From Paenibacillus ginsengarvi (GTDB taxonomy: Bacteria; Bacillota; Bacilli; Paenibacillales; NBRC-103111), in the NCBI RefSeq assembly GCF_003626695.1, contig NZ_RBAH01000004.1:62001-126000 (forward strand): 64,000 bases of DNA. The letters run 5' to 3'. Below are positions 41,875 through 51,800 of this stretch, piece by piece. The notes beneath the pieces are model-generated. The model saw only the letters and a program-made list of their open reading frames with translations. It was not told where the DNA came from and searched no databases. A program made the position numbers and the translations under genes. Each line of letters begins with the position of its first letter. The stretch's first letter is position 1.

Positions 41875-43464
41875 TTATTTGCCTTTATAGCGGGCATACG
41901 CCTGCTCATATACGTCCATCACTTGACCGAGGCCCATATCCCCCAGCTTCCTGACGTATTCGTCCCATTCGCTGTCGACGCCGCCCTGCACGATCCACTT
42001 GACGAGCATAGCCGATACGTAAGCGTCGATATCGGTATAATACCGCGACCGCTTCTCGTTTTCCTCCGCCGTAAAGTAAACGTTCGGATAGATGTCCTTC
42101 TCCATGTACGGCGCGTACAACCGGTCGAGCGCCTTCTTTTCTTTGCTGGCCGGCGACTCGAGCAGCTTGGCCGAGATGTCCTTCGTCACGGCGAACACGG
42201 ACGTCGAGCCGGGCGACACCAGGTGCCGGTACTCCCCTGCCGTCATCCCTTCCGGCGCCGGCACGATTTCGAGCGAACCGTCCTCGCGATCGCGGACGTT
42301 CCCGTTCATCGCCTGAAGGCTGACCAGCGGATCGTACATATAATCGATCCAGCGCATCGTCACTTCCGGGTAGCGGTTCGACGAAGTGATCGCAAATGCG
42401 CCCTTGCTGAGCAGACCGACCGCCCCGCGGTTCCACAATCGATCTCCCTTGGGCCCTTGAAGCGGCGGCAGCGGCACATAATCGCTCGTTTCGATCGATT
42501 CGAAATACGAGTGCAGCGACCAGCCGGAGAAGGCGCCGATTTTGCCGAGTCCGGTTCGGATTTTCGTGCTGTACACATTGCTGTCCTGGGTAAAAGCTTC
42601 CCGGTCGATCAGGCCTTCCTCAAACAGCCGCCTGAAATAGCGGACCGCCTCGCGGTATTCGGGCTGAACGGGGGAAAACAGCACTTTGCCGTCGCGCAGC
42701 ACGATATGGTCCTGCTTATCCGTAAGCCCGAACGAACCGAACATCGAATAAATGCCCGTGTTCCCGTGAATGCGGAACGTGAACGGAATTTCGTCCGGTT
42801 TGCCGTTTTTGTTCATATCGTTTGCCTTGAACGCGCGCAGCGCCTCGAGAAACTGCTCCGTCGTTTCCGGCAGCGGAAGGCCGAGCTGGTCGAGCCAGCG
42901 TTTGTTGATAAACAGGCTGTCCTTGGACGACGGATAACTCTCGTCGATTGTCGGAAGCGAATAAATATGACCGTCGGGCGCGGTCAACTCCTTGCGGTAT
43001 TCGGGACTGCGCTCCAAAATACGGTTTAAGTTCGGCGCGTACTGCTCGATCAGCTTCTCCAGCGGAATGAGCACGCCCTGCGTCCCATAACGGATCACTT
43101 CCTGATTCGACAACGCATAATGGCCGTAAAAAGCGTCCGGCAGCTCGCCGCTGGAAAACATCAAGTTTTTTTTCTCCGGCCAGCCGTTCGCGCCGTTCAT
43201 CAGCCATTCGACCCGCACGTTCGTCCGGCGTTCCGCCTCTTGAAAAAACGGCAGCTGCCCGAACGGCTTCTGTCCGGATAAGCCGTACAAGCCGGCCATT
43301 TGCAGCGTTACCGGCCGCTCCGTAATCGGCAAACCGGTTGCGCGCAGCGTCACGGAGCCCGGTTGCTCCGTTTGCAGAGGCGTTTTGCCCGAGCAGCCCG
43401 CGAGGCTTCCCGCCAGCCATATAGCGCCCATTACGCCCGCCAGTCGGGCCGATACGTTGTTCAT
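41875..43464 (-). CDS. Extracellular solute-binding lipoprotein, LipO type
   Basis: The 529-residue protein has a lipoprotein signal with lipobox SLAGC (Cys 24). It shows the family 1 solute-binding features EVIRYGTQGVLIPLEKLIEQYAPNL, DGHIYSLPTIDESYPSS and a calcium-loop-like DMNKNGKPDEIPF. It matches the large LipO/YtcQ-type lipoproteins of Paenibacillus that bind sugars or oligosaccharides for ABC import. GCGAGGGA precedes ATG. It starts 19 bp after the membrane AraC regulator, but no permease genes are beside it, so it may use permeases encoded elsewhere or act as a sensor partner. Confidence 0.88.
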   Translation of the reverse strand: MNNVSARLAGVMGAIWLAGSLAGCSGKTPLQTEQPGSVTLRATGLPITERPVTLQMAGLYGLSGQKPFGQLPFFQEAERRTNVRVEWLMNGANGWPEKKNLMFSSGELPDAFYGHYALSNQEVIRYGTQGVLIPLEKLIEQYAPNLNRILERSPEYRKELTAPDGHIYSLPTIDESYPSSKDSLFINKRWLDQLGLPLPETTEQFLEALRAFKANDMNKNGKPDEIPFTFRIHGNTGIYSMFGSFGLTDKQDHIVLRDGKVLFSPVQPEYREAVRYFRRLFEEGLIDREAFTQDSNVYSTKIRTGLGKIGAFSGWSLHSYFESIETSDYVPLPPLQGPKGDRLWNRGAVGLLSKGAFAITSSNRYPEVTMRWIDYMYDPLVSLQAMNGNVRDREDGSLEIVPAPEGMTAGEYRHLVSPGSTSVFAVTKDISAKLLESPASKEKKALDRLYAPYMEKDIYPNVYFTAEENEKRSRYYTDIDAYVSAMLVKWIVQGGVDSEWDEYVRKLGDMGLGQVMDVYEQAYARYKGK

Positions 43465-43483
43465 GAAGGTCCCTCGCCACCGT

Positions 43484-45727
43484 TTAGGTTTTGTGCAGCT
43501 TGCGGTACTCGCCCGGGGTCATGCCGACAAGCGCCTTGAACTTGCGAATAAAGCTGGAATCGTCGTAATAGCCGACCTGCTGCACGATCTCTTTGATGGA
43601 GAACACTTCTTCCTTGAGCATTTCCTTAGCCGCTTCGATACGAATATGGTTCAAATAATCCGTAATCGTGCGTCCCGTCCTCTCCTTGAAGTAGCGGCTT
43701 ATATAAGACATCGACAACGACAGATCGTCCGCCATTTTCTGAACGGAGAAATCGCTTCCGTTGTAGTGGGTCTTCATATAACCGATCAAGGAAGCCATCA
43801 GCCTGTCCTCTTCCGGCGATTCGTTCTGTTCCTTCGCCAGCGCCAGCTCCACGCATGCTTCCGTTATCAGCTCGGCCAGCTCTTCTACCGTATCGAATTG
43901 CATCAGGGTAAGCACATCCGGGAATCGGGCCGGCCGCTCGGGAAATTGTTCCCGAAACGCGTAAGCCGTATCCATCACCGTATTAATGATGTCGTAGCAA
44001 ACGCAGCGGGCTGCGAAAAGCGTCATTTCGCTTTGCTTGATCTTGTCCGCGATGCCCTGCACGGCCGAAGCGATTTTGTCCGATCCGCCCTGACGCAGCA
44101 GCAAATTAAACTGCTCGAGCTCCTGTCTCGGAAACCAGTCGCCGAACGATTGGTCGTACGGAATGTCGCCGAAGTGGATCACTTTGTTGCTGCCGCGGAT
44201 CAGCTTGTAGTCGATCGCCGTCGACGCTTCAATGAACGATCTTCCGACAAAGGTCAGATCGGCGTAGGACCGGCCGACGCCGATCGTCAGCCTGGACGCG
44301 AACGTCTCCCGCAGCCTCTGGTGCAGCCGCTCGAACCAGCCGGTAAGCTCGTCTCCCGTACAATCCGTGCAGGCGATATAAATATGCCGGGACTGCTCCA
44401 ACCCTTCCTTGCGAAACGTATGGATGCGTTCCTCGCCCGCGCCTTGCATCTGTTCCGCCAGCTTGCCCAGCGCCTGCTCGTCGTGATCGATCCCGTCCAG
44501 CATAAATACGAGAAATTCGCCGTATTCGAAACGGATGCCGGCATCCGCGCACCGCTCCGCCAGCTTCTCCGGCGTTTCGATCTCGCCCTTGAGCAGACTA
44601 AGCAGCAGATGCTGCCGGATCGCTTCGCGGTTCTGCTCCATCGTTTGCCCGAGCTGGCGGTTCGATTCCGCCATCGAACTGATCAGCTTTTGCACGGCGT
44701 CAAGCTCGTTTTTCGGCCTGGGTCCTCGTCCGAGATACGCCTCGGCGGTTTTGGCCAAACGCCGGATCGGATTGTAATTGTAACGGACCACGAAGTACGT
44801 AATCGCCCCGCCCAGCAAAAAGATGAGCAAAATCGATTCGCCCCAGCGCACGGCCGCCTCGGTAACCGGATTCATCACGTCGGCAACCGGAAGCAGCGTC
44901 GCAAACGTCCATCCGGACTGGTCGGAATGCGTGTAAGACAAGTAGTAATCGCTTTCAAACAGCGAAACGATCGAGAAATTGGGGTGTGCCGTAATTTGCT
45001 CGTACAGATCATCCAGGCGCATCGATTCCGCTGCCGACGACGAAACGAGCCGGTGACGCTCATCGAACGCGTAAACCGCTCCTTTGGCGAGCATACTGGG
45101 CAGCCCCGCCGTATTCAGCAGGGCGTCCTCCTTGATTAGAAACAGCACCGTTCCGTACGGATTTTGGCTGCCGACCGGGATCGGCACCATGTAAGTAACG
45201 AAGCGGATTTCGTTTTGCGAGGACATCTTCACGGGCTCGGCAGGACGCAGAGCGGGCGATGACGACGTGTTCAGATCGCGGCGGAACCGTTCTTCGTTCC
45301 AATCGGAGTAGCGGTAGATGTCGTTGATATACAGCGGCAGCTGATACGTGCTAAGGGGCGAGTACAAAACCTCGTCCCCCCGGATGTACAAAAACAGCTC
45401 GTGAATAAAATCGTCCGTCATCTTATATTCCAGCAGCCGCTTCGCCTGGTAGCCGTTGTACAAACTTTGTCCGAGCGCATACGGGGTCAGCTCCGGATTC
45501 GAGGCGATGCGTCCGGCAATTTTGTTCATCGCAATCAGTTTGTCGTTGGCGCCCCGCCCAATCTGTTCCAGCATCTCCCTGTTACTCTGCTCGACCGTCC
45601 TGTTGATCATGCCTACAAGCTGGTTATAGCCGGAATAACCGAGCAGCATAAGCGGGAAAACGAGCAAAATGGCGGAGGAAACCATGTATTTATAGTAAAT
45701 CGAGGTTTGCTTTAATTTCGCTCTCAT
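43484..45727 (-). CDS. Membrane-anchored AraC-family regulator with Cache-type sensor
   Basis: The 747-residue protein has TM1 (about 14-36), a large extracellular sensor of double-Cache type (40-290), TM2 (about 300-320), a linker and helical region, then an AraC DNA-binding domain at the C-terminus: LSLSMSYISRYFKERTGRTI and VGYYDDSSFIRKFKALVGMTPGEYR. Such one-component regulators in Paenibacillus usually flank sugar ABC genes and activate them when the binding protein signals. It is directly upstream of the LipO-type gene and 184 bp after the sulfatase/binding-protein pair. No HisKA or receiver domain is present. Confidence 0.88.
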   Translation of the reverse strand: MRAKLKQTSIYYKYMVSSAILLVFPLMLLGYSGYNQLVGMINRTVEQSNREMLEQIGRGANDKLIAMNKIAGRIASNPELTPYALGQSLYNGYQAKRLLEYKMTDDFIHELFLYIRGDEVLYSPLSTYQLPLYINDIYRYSDWNEERFRRDLNTSSSPALRPAEPVKMSSQNEIRFVTYMVPIPVGSQNPYGTVLFLIKEDALLNTAGLPSMLAKGAVYAFDERHRLVSSSAAESMRLDDLYEQITAHPNFSIVSLFESDYYLSYTHSDQSGWTFATLLPVADVMNPVTEAAVRWGESILLIFLLGGAITYFVVRYNYNPIRRLAKTAEAYLGRGPRPKNELDAVQKLISSMAESNRQLGQTMEQNREAIRQHLLLSLLKGEIETPEKLAERCADAGIRFEYGEFLVFMLDGIDHDEQALGKLAEQMQGAGEERIHTFRKEGLEQSRHIYIACTDCTGDELTGWFERLHQRLRETFASRLTIGVGRSYADLTFVGRSFIEASTAIDYKLIRGSNKVIHFGDIPYDQSFGDWFPRQELEQFNLLLRQGGSDKIASAVQGIADKIKQSEMTLFAARCVCYDIINTVMDTAYAFREQFPERPARFPDVLTLMQFDTVEELAELITEACVELALAKEQNESPEEDRLMASLIGYMKTHYNGSDFSVQKMADDLSLSMSYISRYFKERTGRTITDYLNHIRIEAAKEMLKEEVFSIKEIVQQVGYYDDSSFIRKFKALVGMTPGEYRKLHKT

Positions 45728-45837
45728 CGAACGATTCCCCTTGCATCGACGGTAACGGTTCGTTTGTCTGGTTGTCCCGTTTAGACGATTTTAAAGCGGT
45801 TTCGCTGCGCTGTCAATCGAACCGGTCTGTGCAAATG

Positions 45838-45892
45838 CAGGCAGTCGCCTTACAGGCAGGAATGCACCTACCCGCCCTGCGACTGCCCTGCT
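45838..45892 (-). terminator. Stem-loop after the second solute-binding protein
   Basis: GCAGGCAGTCGC (45838-45849) pairs with GCGACTGCCCTGC (45880-45892) with one unpaired base. Only a short ATTTG follows on the minus strand, so terminator strength is doubtful. Confidence 0.4.
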
Positions 45893-45910
45893 CTATTCTG
45901 TACCGCGCCG

Positions 45911-47185
45911 TTATTGCTTCATCGACGCGATTTCCTTTGTTGCCGCTTCCTCCGCGTCCCGGAGCGCCGTGTTGACATCTTTTTTGCCCGCCGCAACGTC
46001 GGCATAAGCGTTATTCATATGCTTCGCGATCGCATTGTCATACTTGGTGACGAAGGAGGGCGTCGGCCGTTTGTCCGGGAAGAACGCTTTGACGTTTTTG
46101 CCCTTAAACCGTCCCGCATCCTGGTCGAATGCTTTCACGACGTCCGGCGTCCGTACGACCGGAATGGAGCCCCCTTGGGCGAACTTCTTCTGTACGGCAT
46201 CGGAGGACAAATGCGCGAGCACCTCGAAGGCGAAATCTTTGTTTTTGCTCGTAGCGGCTATGTTCATATAGGTCCCGTAGCCTTGCGGGCCCACTCCGGG
46301 AGCATCCTTGAAGCTAGGCATCGATACCATGTCCCAGCTGTCGAAATCCCATTTCCCCGACTGGTACGCCATCATCGCGACGCGTTTTTCCTTGTTGAAC
46401 ACATCGGTGTTTACCTTCTCGTTGCCCGGAATTTGCTCGAAGCGGGCGAAATTTTCGATGAACGTTTTGAACAGATCGTTGTTGACGGTAATTTTGTTCG
46501 TCTGTAGGTTGTAGTAGGACAGCGACAGCTGGTTCACATTGTACATGAACGGATAACGCGTCGCGAAGCCGTAATATTGCACGCCGCCGTCGGTTCGGGT
46601 CAGCTTTTTCGCCAGGTCGTACGTCTGGTCCCAGGTCATCCCGTCTTTCGGGTAGGCTACGCCGAACTTGTCGAAAATATCTTTGTTGTAAAACAGCGCC
46701 ACGCCGGCATTCGCCGTAGGCAGGCCGTACACTTTGCCGTTTTCGAGCAGCCGCTGGGAATCGATAAACGCCGGCTCGATCCGGTTCAGATCGTAGCCGT
46801 ACTTTTTGATCAGATCGGAAATGTCCGAGATCAGCTTCGTTTCTACCAGCACCGGGTACGAGAATACCGAGTTAATGATGATGTCGATCGGATGGCCGGA
46901 GGCGATGATGTCCTGCGGCTCCAGTCCTTTGCCCGTAGCGAGCAGCTTGATGGACAGATCCGGGTATTTCGCCTTGATTTCCTTGCCTTGATCACTGTCG
47001 AGAAATGCCTCGAGCGTCGCGTTCGAGTTGGATGCATTGTAAAATACGAGCTCCTTCGGCTGCTCGACCTTCGGAGCCGCCGCCGGCTTGTCCGCTGTCT
47101 TCGGCGCTTCTTTAGTACCGGCCGACCCGCAGGCCGCCAGCAGCGAGATCCCGATCACCGAAGCGAAAACGTTTGCATATTTCAT
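45911..47185 (-). CDS. Extracellular solute-binding lipoprotein, family 1
   Basis: The 424-residue protein has lipobox SLLAAC (Cys 19), an Ala/Lys/Pro spacer and the binding-protein fold: NGKVYGLPTANAGVALFYNK, DGMTWDQTYDLAKKLTR and AFEVLAHLSSDAVQKKFAQGG. The closest relative in the window is the protein at 62205-63545, which shares PGKG-type, KYGYDLNRIEP and MTW(D/E)(Q/D) motifs. It lies 38 bp after the sulfatase gene and is probably cotranscribed, so its ligand may be a sulfated compound or sugar. No permease genes lie between it and the AraC regulator. Confidence 0.88.
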   Translation of the reverse strand: MKYANVFASVIGISLLAACGSAGTKEAPKTADKPAAAPKVEQPKELVFYNASNSNATLEAFLDSDQGKEIKAKYPDLSIKLLATGKGLEPQDIIASGHPIDIIINSVFSYPVLVETKLISDISDLIKKYGYDLNRIEPAFIDSQRLLENGKVYGLPTANAGVALFYNKDIFDKFGVAYPKDGMTWDQTYDLAKKLTRTDGGVQYYGFATRYPFMYNVNQLSLSYYNLQTNKITVNNDLFKTFIENFARFEQIPGNEKVNTDVFNKEKRVAMMAYQSGKWDFDSWDMVSMPSFKDAPGVGPQGYGTYMNIAATSKNKDFAFEVLAHLSSDAVQKKFAQGGSIPVVRTPDVVKAFDQDAGRFKGKNVKAFFPDKRPTPSFVTKYDNAIAKHMNNAYADVAAGKKDVNTALRDAEEAATKEIASMKQ

Positions 47186-47223
47186 GAAAAAACCTCCCTT
47201 TTTGTAGGAAACGATGTGCGTTT

Positions 47224-48600
47224 TTACTTAAGAATGAACGGATCTCCGATCCGGCTCAGCCAGCCCGCAAGCTCCTGCTCCAGCCGTGCCGCCTCGCCCG
47301 ATGCCGGACTATCCCCGAGCTGCTCAGGTGCAAGCTGATACGGGTCGGCGATGTTATCATACAGCCACCGCTCGGCAGTAGGGGCGCCGAAGCTTCTGCG
47401 GACAACGTACGTATACCGCTGCGTGCGGATGCCGCGATAGCCGAATGCCGCAATCGGCACTCCGAGCCGCTCCGCTTCCTCATGCTCCCGTATGCTTCCG
47501 GGATATTGGCAGATGAACGCCGAGGTCGGCCGTTGCCCTTCCAGCCCTTGAAAAATCGCAGAATAGTCCGTTCCCTGGATCGTGTCCGGCCGAGCGATGT
47601 CCATCAGTCCGAGCAGTGTCGGCACGATGTCCACGCTGTTGAATAGCATGTCCTCTTGTCTCGCCGCAACCTGACCTGGCCAGCGGAGGAAGAAGGGTAC
47701 GGCGATCGCTTCCTCGTACCAGATGTTTTTATGATCGTTGTAGCCGTGAGCCCCCATTAGCTCTCCGTGGTCGGATGTGAGCACGACGATCGTATCGTCT
47801 ACAAGCCCTTCGTCCTCCAAATGGCGAAGCAGCCTGCCGAACTGGTCATCCGTCCCCGTGACGGCGGCAAAATAGTTGCGCAGATGCTTGTCGCAAGCCG
47901 CGACTCCGTCTCCTGTCACGTTCGGTCGGTACGTAATGTCGGCGTCCTTGTACATCTCTTTATAGCAGTCGGGCACTTGCTCGAACGGCTGATGCGGCGG
48001 GTTCCACGACACGAACAGGGCGAACGGGCGGTCGCGGTCGCGGCTGCGAATAAAGTCGATGGCGACGTCGGTTTCATGCTCGGTCGACCATACGGCGGGC
48101 GTTATTTTGTCCGGCGTAATCTCCCAATAATGCGGCGACATATGCCGGTCGTTGGCGTTGTACGCATGCCAGAAGTCGAAGCCGAATCTTCTCGGTCCCG
48201 GCGGAATATAAGCATCCCAGTTCCGTGCCCCGGACTGCGGGGCCGAAACGGTATTCAGCTCCGGCAAGTCGAGATGCCATTTGCCGATATACCCGGTGCT
48301 GTACCCTTCCTCTTTCAGCACGTTGCCGATCGTAACGGCGTCGTCGTTCAATTTGATGGGTAAGCCGGTTTTACAGTTCGTCGTCACCCCTGTCGTCAGC
48401 GGGTAACAACCGGTCAGCATGCACGAACGGTTCGGCGAGCAGAGCGGGAAGCAACTGATCGCATGCGTCAGCGTCACACTGTCCGCGGCAAACCGGTCGA
48501 TGTTCGGCGTGAGGACCGGATCTTCCTGAAACAAGCCTACCGCCTGCTTCCGCCATTGATCCGGGAATACGAACAACAAATTCGGTTGTTTCTGTTTCAC
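47224..48600 (-). CDS. Cys-type sulfatase
   Basis: The 458-residue protein contains FPLCSPNRSCMLTG. Cys54 of the CxPxR motif is the residue converted to formylglycine. Other active-site parts are FPDQWRKQ (metal), GYIGKWHLD (Lys, His), SWNPPHQPFE (His) and VLTSDHGELMGAHG (Asp, His, metal). No signal peptide is seen, so it acts in the cytoplasm unless exported unusually. It would remove sulfate esters, or phosphonate or phosphate esters in some relatives. The start is GTG at 48600 behind GAGGGGGG. No formylglycine-generating enzyme lies in the window. It forms a unit with the following binding-protein gene. Confidence 0.9.
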   Translation of the reverse strand: MKQKQPNLLFVFPDQWRKQAVGLFQEDPVLTPNIDRFAADSVTLTHAISCFPLCSPNRSCMLTGCYPLTTGVTTNCKTGLPIKLNDDAVTIGNVLKEEGYSTGYIGKWHLDLPELNTVSAPQSGARNWDAYIPPGPRRFGFDFWHAYNANDRHMSPHYWEITPDKITPAVWSTEHETDVAIDFIRSRDRDRPFALFVSWNPPHQPFEQVPDCYKEMYKDADITYRPNVTGDGVAACDKHLRNYFAAVTGTDDQFGRLLRHLEDEGLVDDTIVVLTSDHGELMGAHGYNDHKNIWYEEAIAVPFFLRWPGQVAARQEDMLFNSVDIVPTLLGLMDIARPDTIQGTDYSAIFQGLEGQRPTSAFICQYPGSIREHEEAERLGVPIAAFGYRGIRTQRYTYVVRRSFGAPTAERWLYDNIADPYQLAPEQLGDSPASGEAARLEQELAGWLSRIGDPFILK

Positions 48601-48757
48601 TTGGTCTTTTCCCCCCTCGCACTAACTGTAATAAAAAACGCTTCCGCGCCGCCATAGGCCGCTTTTGGCCGCGATATGCGAGTTTTGACATAGGCCCTTT
48701 TTGCCCGCTGGAAGGCGGTTGAATGAGGGAAAGGAGCAACGAGCGCGTGCCGTCGCA

Positions 48758-48788
48758 GAAAAAAGAGCCCCATTAGGTTAGGGGCTCT
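48758..48788 (-). terminator. Intrinsic terminator of the giant SLH protein gene
   Basis: AGAGCCCC and GGGGCTCT form a perfect 8-bp stem with a 9-base loop and are followed by TTTTTTCT on the minus strand. It lies about 18 bases after the stop codon. Confidence 0.85.
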
Positions 48789-48805
48789 TGCTCTTACCAA
48801 CTTTC

Positions 48806-51800
48806 CTATTTATCCGTTTGGAGAAGCCGCTTCATCATCGCGGCCGCTTGCGCTCTTGTCGCATCGCCCAGCGGATCGAAGGAATCCGGAGCGCTTCCGA
48901 AGATGAGACCCGATTCGACCGAGAGAGCGACCGCTTCAGCGGCCCAAACGCTTATGCTGCTCCGGTCCGCGAACTTTTGCAGCAAGCTGTAATTCGCGTC
49001 TTTTCCCTTACTCTTATGAAGGTGTACGTAGGCCCGCCACATCATGACGGTCATTTGCTCCCTTGTAAGATGAGCATTAGGCTCGAAACGTTCCAGCGAA
49101 ACGCCGTCTACCAATCCCGCCTTGGCAGCCGCTTTTACATATCCGCTAAACCAAGCTGCTTCGCCAACATCTTCAAAGCTGCGGCCGCCACCTGCCGACG
49201 AAGCTTCCAAACCGAGCGCCCTTACGAGCATAGCGGCGAATTCGGCCCGGGTAACCGTCTGATCGGGCATGAACGCCCCTGAGGCCGCTCCGTTGACGAG
49301 TAGCCGCTGGCCCATCCAGCTTATGTCGGCCGCTCCCCAATGTCCGGCAATATCCGCGAACGGATTCGTATAGGCCATAACGGCATAAGTGCCAGAGGAC
49401 AGCACTTCAAACGACGTCTTGCCGCCGCTTGCGTTTCTTTGGCTCCATACGTACTTCCAGCCCGCATTGGCTCCCCCCCAGACGTATACCGCTTCTTGGC
49501 GGTCCGGTACTACGCCTGCCGGAAGCTCCACGATAATCGGATGCGAAGGCGATCCTACCAAGCCTGCCGTTTCTCGGCCACCCAGCGTTTCAAGCCATAC
49601 CCTAATGGCATGCCCGACCGGCTTCAGACCGTTTCCGCTTTGACGTGCCGCTTCTTCATACGCCGACTTCTCCTCCGAGGCCGATGCCGCACCGAAGCCC
49701 AGCGAAACGGAAGCGCCCGGCGGAACGGATCCGGCCTCGAAAAGCTCCCACGGTATCGAAGCTTGCAGCGTCTTTGTTTTGAAGACTACGGTAGCTTTGC
49801 TGCTTTTCAGCTTTTCTTGAACATTCGTCGGAAGCTGAAGAACATACTCATCTCCTGCTTCCGTCACTTCGACGATCAGCTGCTTCTTCCCGTCCGCACT
49901 TGTTTGCAATGCTTTGGCAATCGCATCGCTCTGCAGTGTAACGCGCAGCCCCGATCCGCCGTTTCCGCCGGCGAACGATTCGGTTTTGGTTAATGCAGGT
50001 TCTGTCGGCGTGTAGCCTCCTCCGGAATAACCTCCCGGATTCGAGCCCTCCGTTGTTCGTTTCACTTGGATCGAGTATCCCCGGACGGTCTTGCCGTCCT
50101 CGGCCATGACGCGAACCGCAATGTCGCCTTGGTTCGGAATGTTTACCGTTTTCGACTTGCCGCTTACCGATTGGACGCCATCAATAAAGAGTAACGCACG
50201 CGAATCGGCGGTTTCCGCGGTGATTTGCACCTGCCCGGCTGTTAACGGCACCGAGACGGAATAAGCCAGCGTGTCGGGATTGAAAGTTGGAGACAGCGTG
50301 CCTTCCTCGACTCGCAACGATTGCAATCGTGCCTCTCCCGACAAGACGGCGTTTGTGACCGAAAGCGAAGCTTCCGCCGCTCCGTTGCCCGCGGCGTCAA
50401 ACACGGCTCCCGGCAATACGGTTATAGTCCCCCGGTCTTCCATCGGCTCGGTTAATGTGATCAGAATCGTTCCGGCTTGTTCTTTATAAGCGCTTCTCAC
50501 CGCGGAGTCGATCAGATCGCCGCTGCCGTTCCATAACATTTTAGAAACATCGACCGCAGCGGAAACATTCTCGTCGAACATAAGGCGCACGATTCTGCCA
50601 CCCGCCTCGGCGCTTGCGCTCACGGCGAGCGGTCCGCGATCGTCGCGTACGCCAACCGCAAACGTACCTTCATACCCTTCATTCATCCACACGCCTGAAT
50701 AGCTTTGGAAATAATTCGGATTCACCTTCACGGTATAGCGGTCGCCGGCAGAAATTGCCGCTTTCGGCATGAATCGGACCATTCGCGCTAAATCTGCGCC
50801 GTACGGATCCACCGGATTATCGACCGGATTGACGAAAGCGAGCGCACCTTCTATCGTCCTGCCATCCGCTCCCGTCACCGTCACGGCTTGCGAAGGAAGT
50901 GCCGGGTCCGAAACCTTTACATACTTCGTAAACCCGATATCCACATAGCTGCCTCCGGCATAGGTTACACCGGTGACGGTCTGCACCTTGGGCGCCTCCC
51001 ACGATACGAGTCCGGCGTTCACCTCGGTACGAGGCGGAGGAACGTCCAATTCCGCACTCTCCTGCGTGACGTATCCGTCCTTCTGCCAGACGACCTTCCA
51101 CTTGCCTTCCGGCACGTCCCAGCCATACTTGCCGTAATCGTCGGTATCGTGCGGATTCGCTTGCTCGTACGGTCTCGAATCCCACACCGCCCATTCCTTG
51201 CTGTCCGGGTTTTGGTACAGAACAGTCGCTTTCACGCCGCCGAGCCGGTTTTCCGGAACGGCTTCATAAATATATCCGCTCGGGTCGTATATCCAGCGGG
51301 GACGCGCTATTTTGTACCGTTTGCGTTTGACCGGGTCTACATCCTCGTTCAGACATTGATTGTAGCCGGTGCCGATCGCGTTAATCTGTTCGTCGACGTA
51401 ATTGTCGATCTTCGCCCCGATTACGGCCGATGTACCTGCTGCGGCCACCGCTCCCCCGCCGGTAAAGCCCATTGCTGCGGTCCACACGCCCAGCCCGAAC
51501 TTGGCTACCTCGCCCCCGACGAGCGAGACTAACGCTTTGCCTGCCTGTTTGACGGTGCGCGGCAGCTCGGCGAGGCAATCCATTCCGCCCACTTGAACAT
51601 TGTAAGTAATTTTATTAACTTTTTCGGCGAATCCTTTCATGCCGTCGTACTGGCTTTTGATCGAATTGAAGGTACCGAACTTATCGCCATCCGGTCCAAA
51701 CTGCACGTAGGACTCCGTTACAACCGCGGCAAAGACGGGGTCCGCGTCGAGCACCTTTACGCCGCCAAACGAAGTTTTTAATTCCGCAGGCATCCCTTGC

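Noticed and set aside
43385..45139. Plus-strand frame of 584 codons opposite the AraC regulator and LipO-type gene
   Set aside because: It crosses two well-supported genes on the other strand, with shadow-type composition and no start signal.
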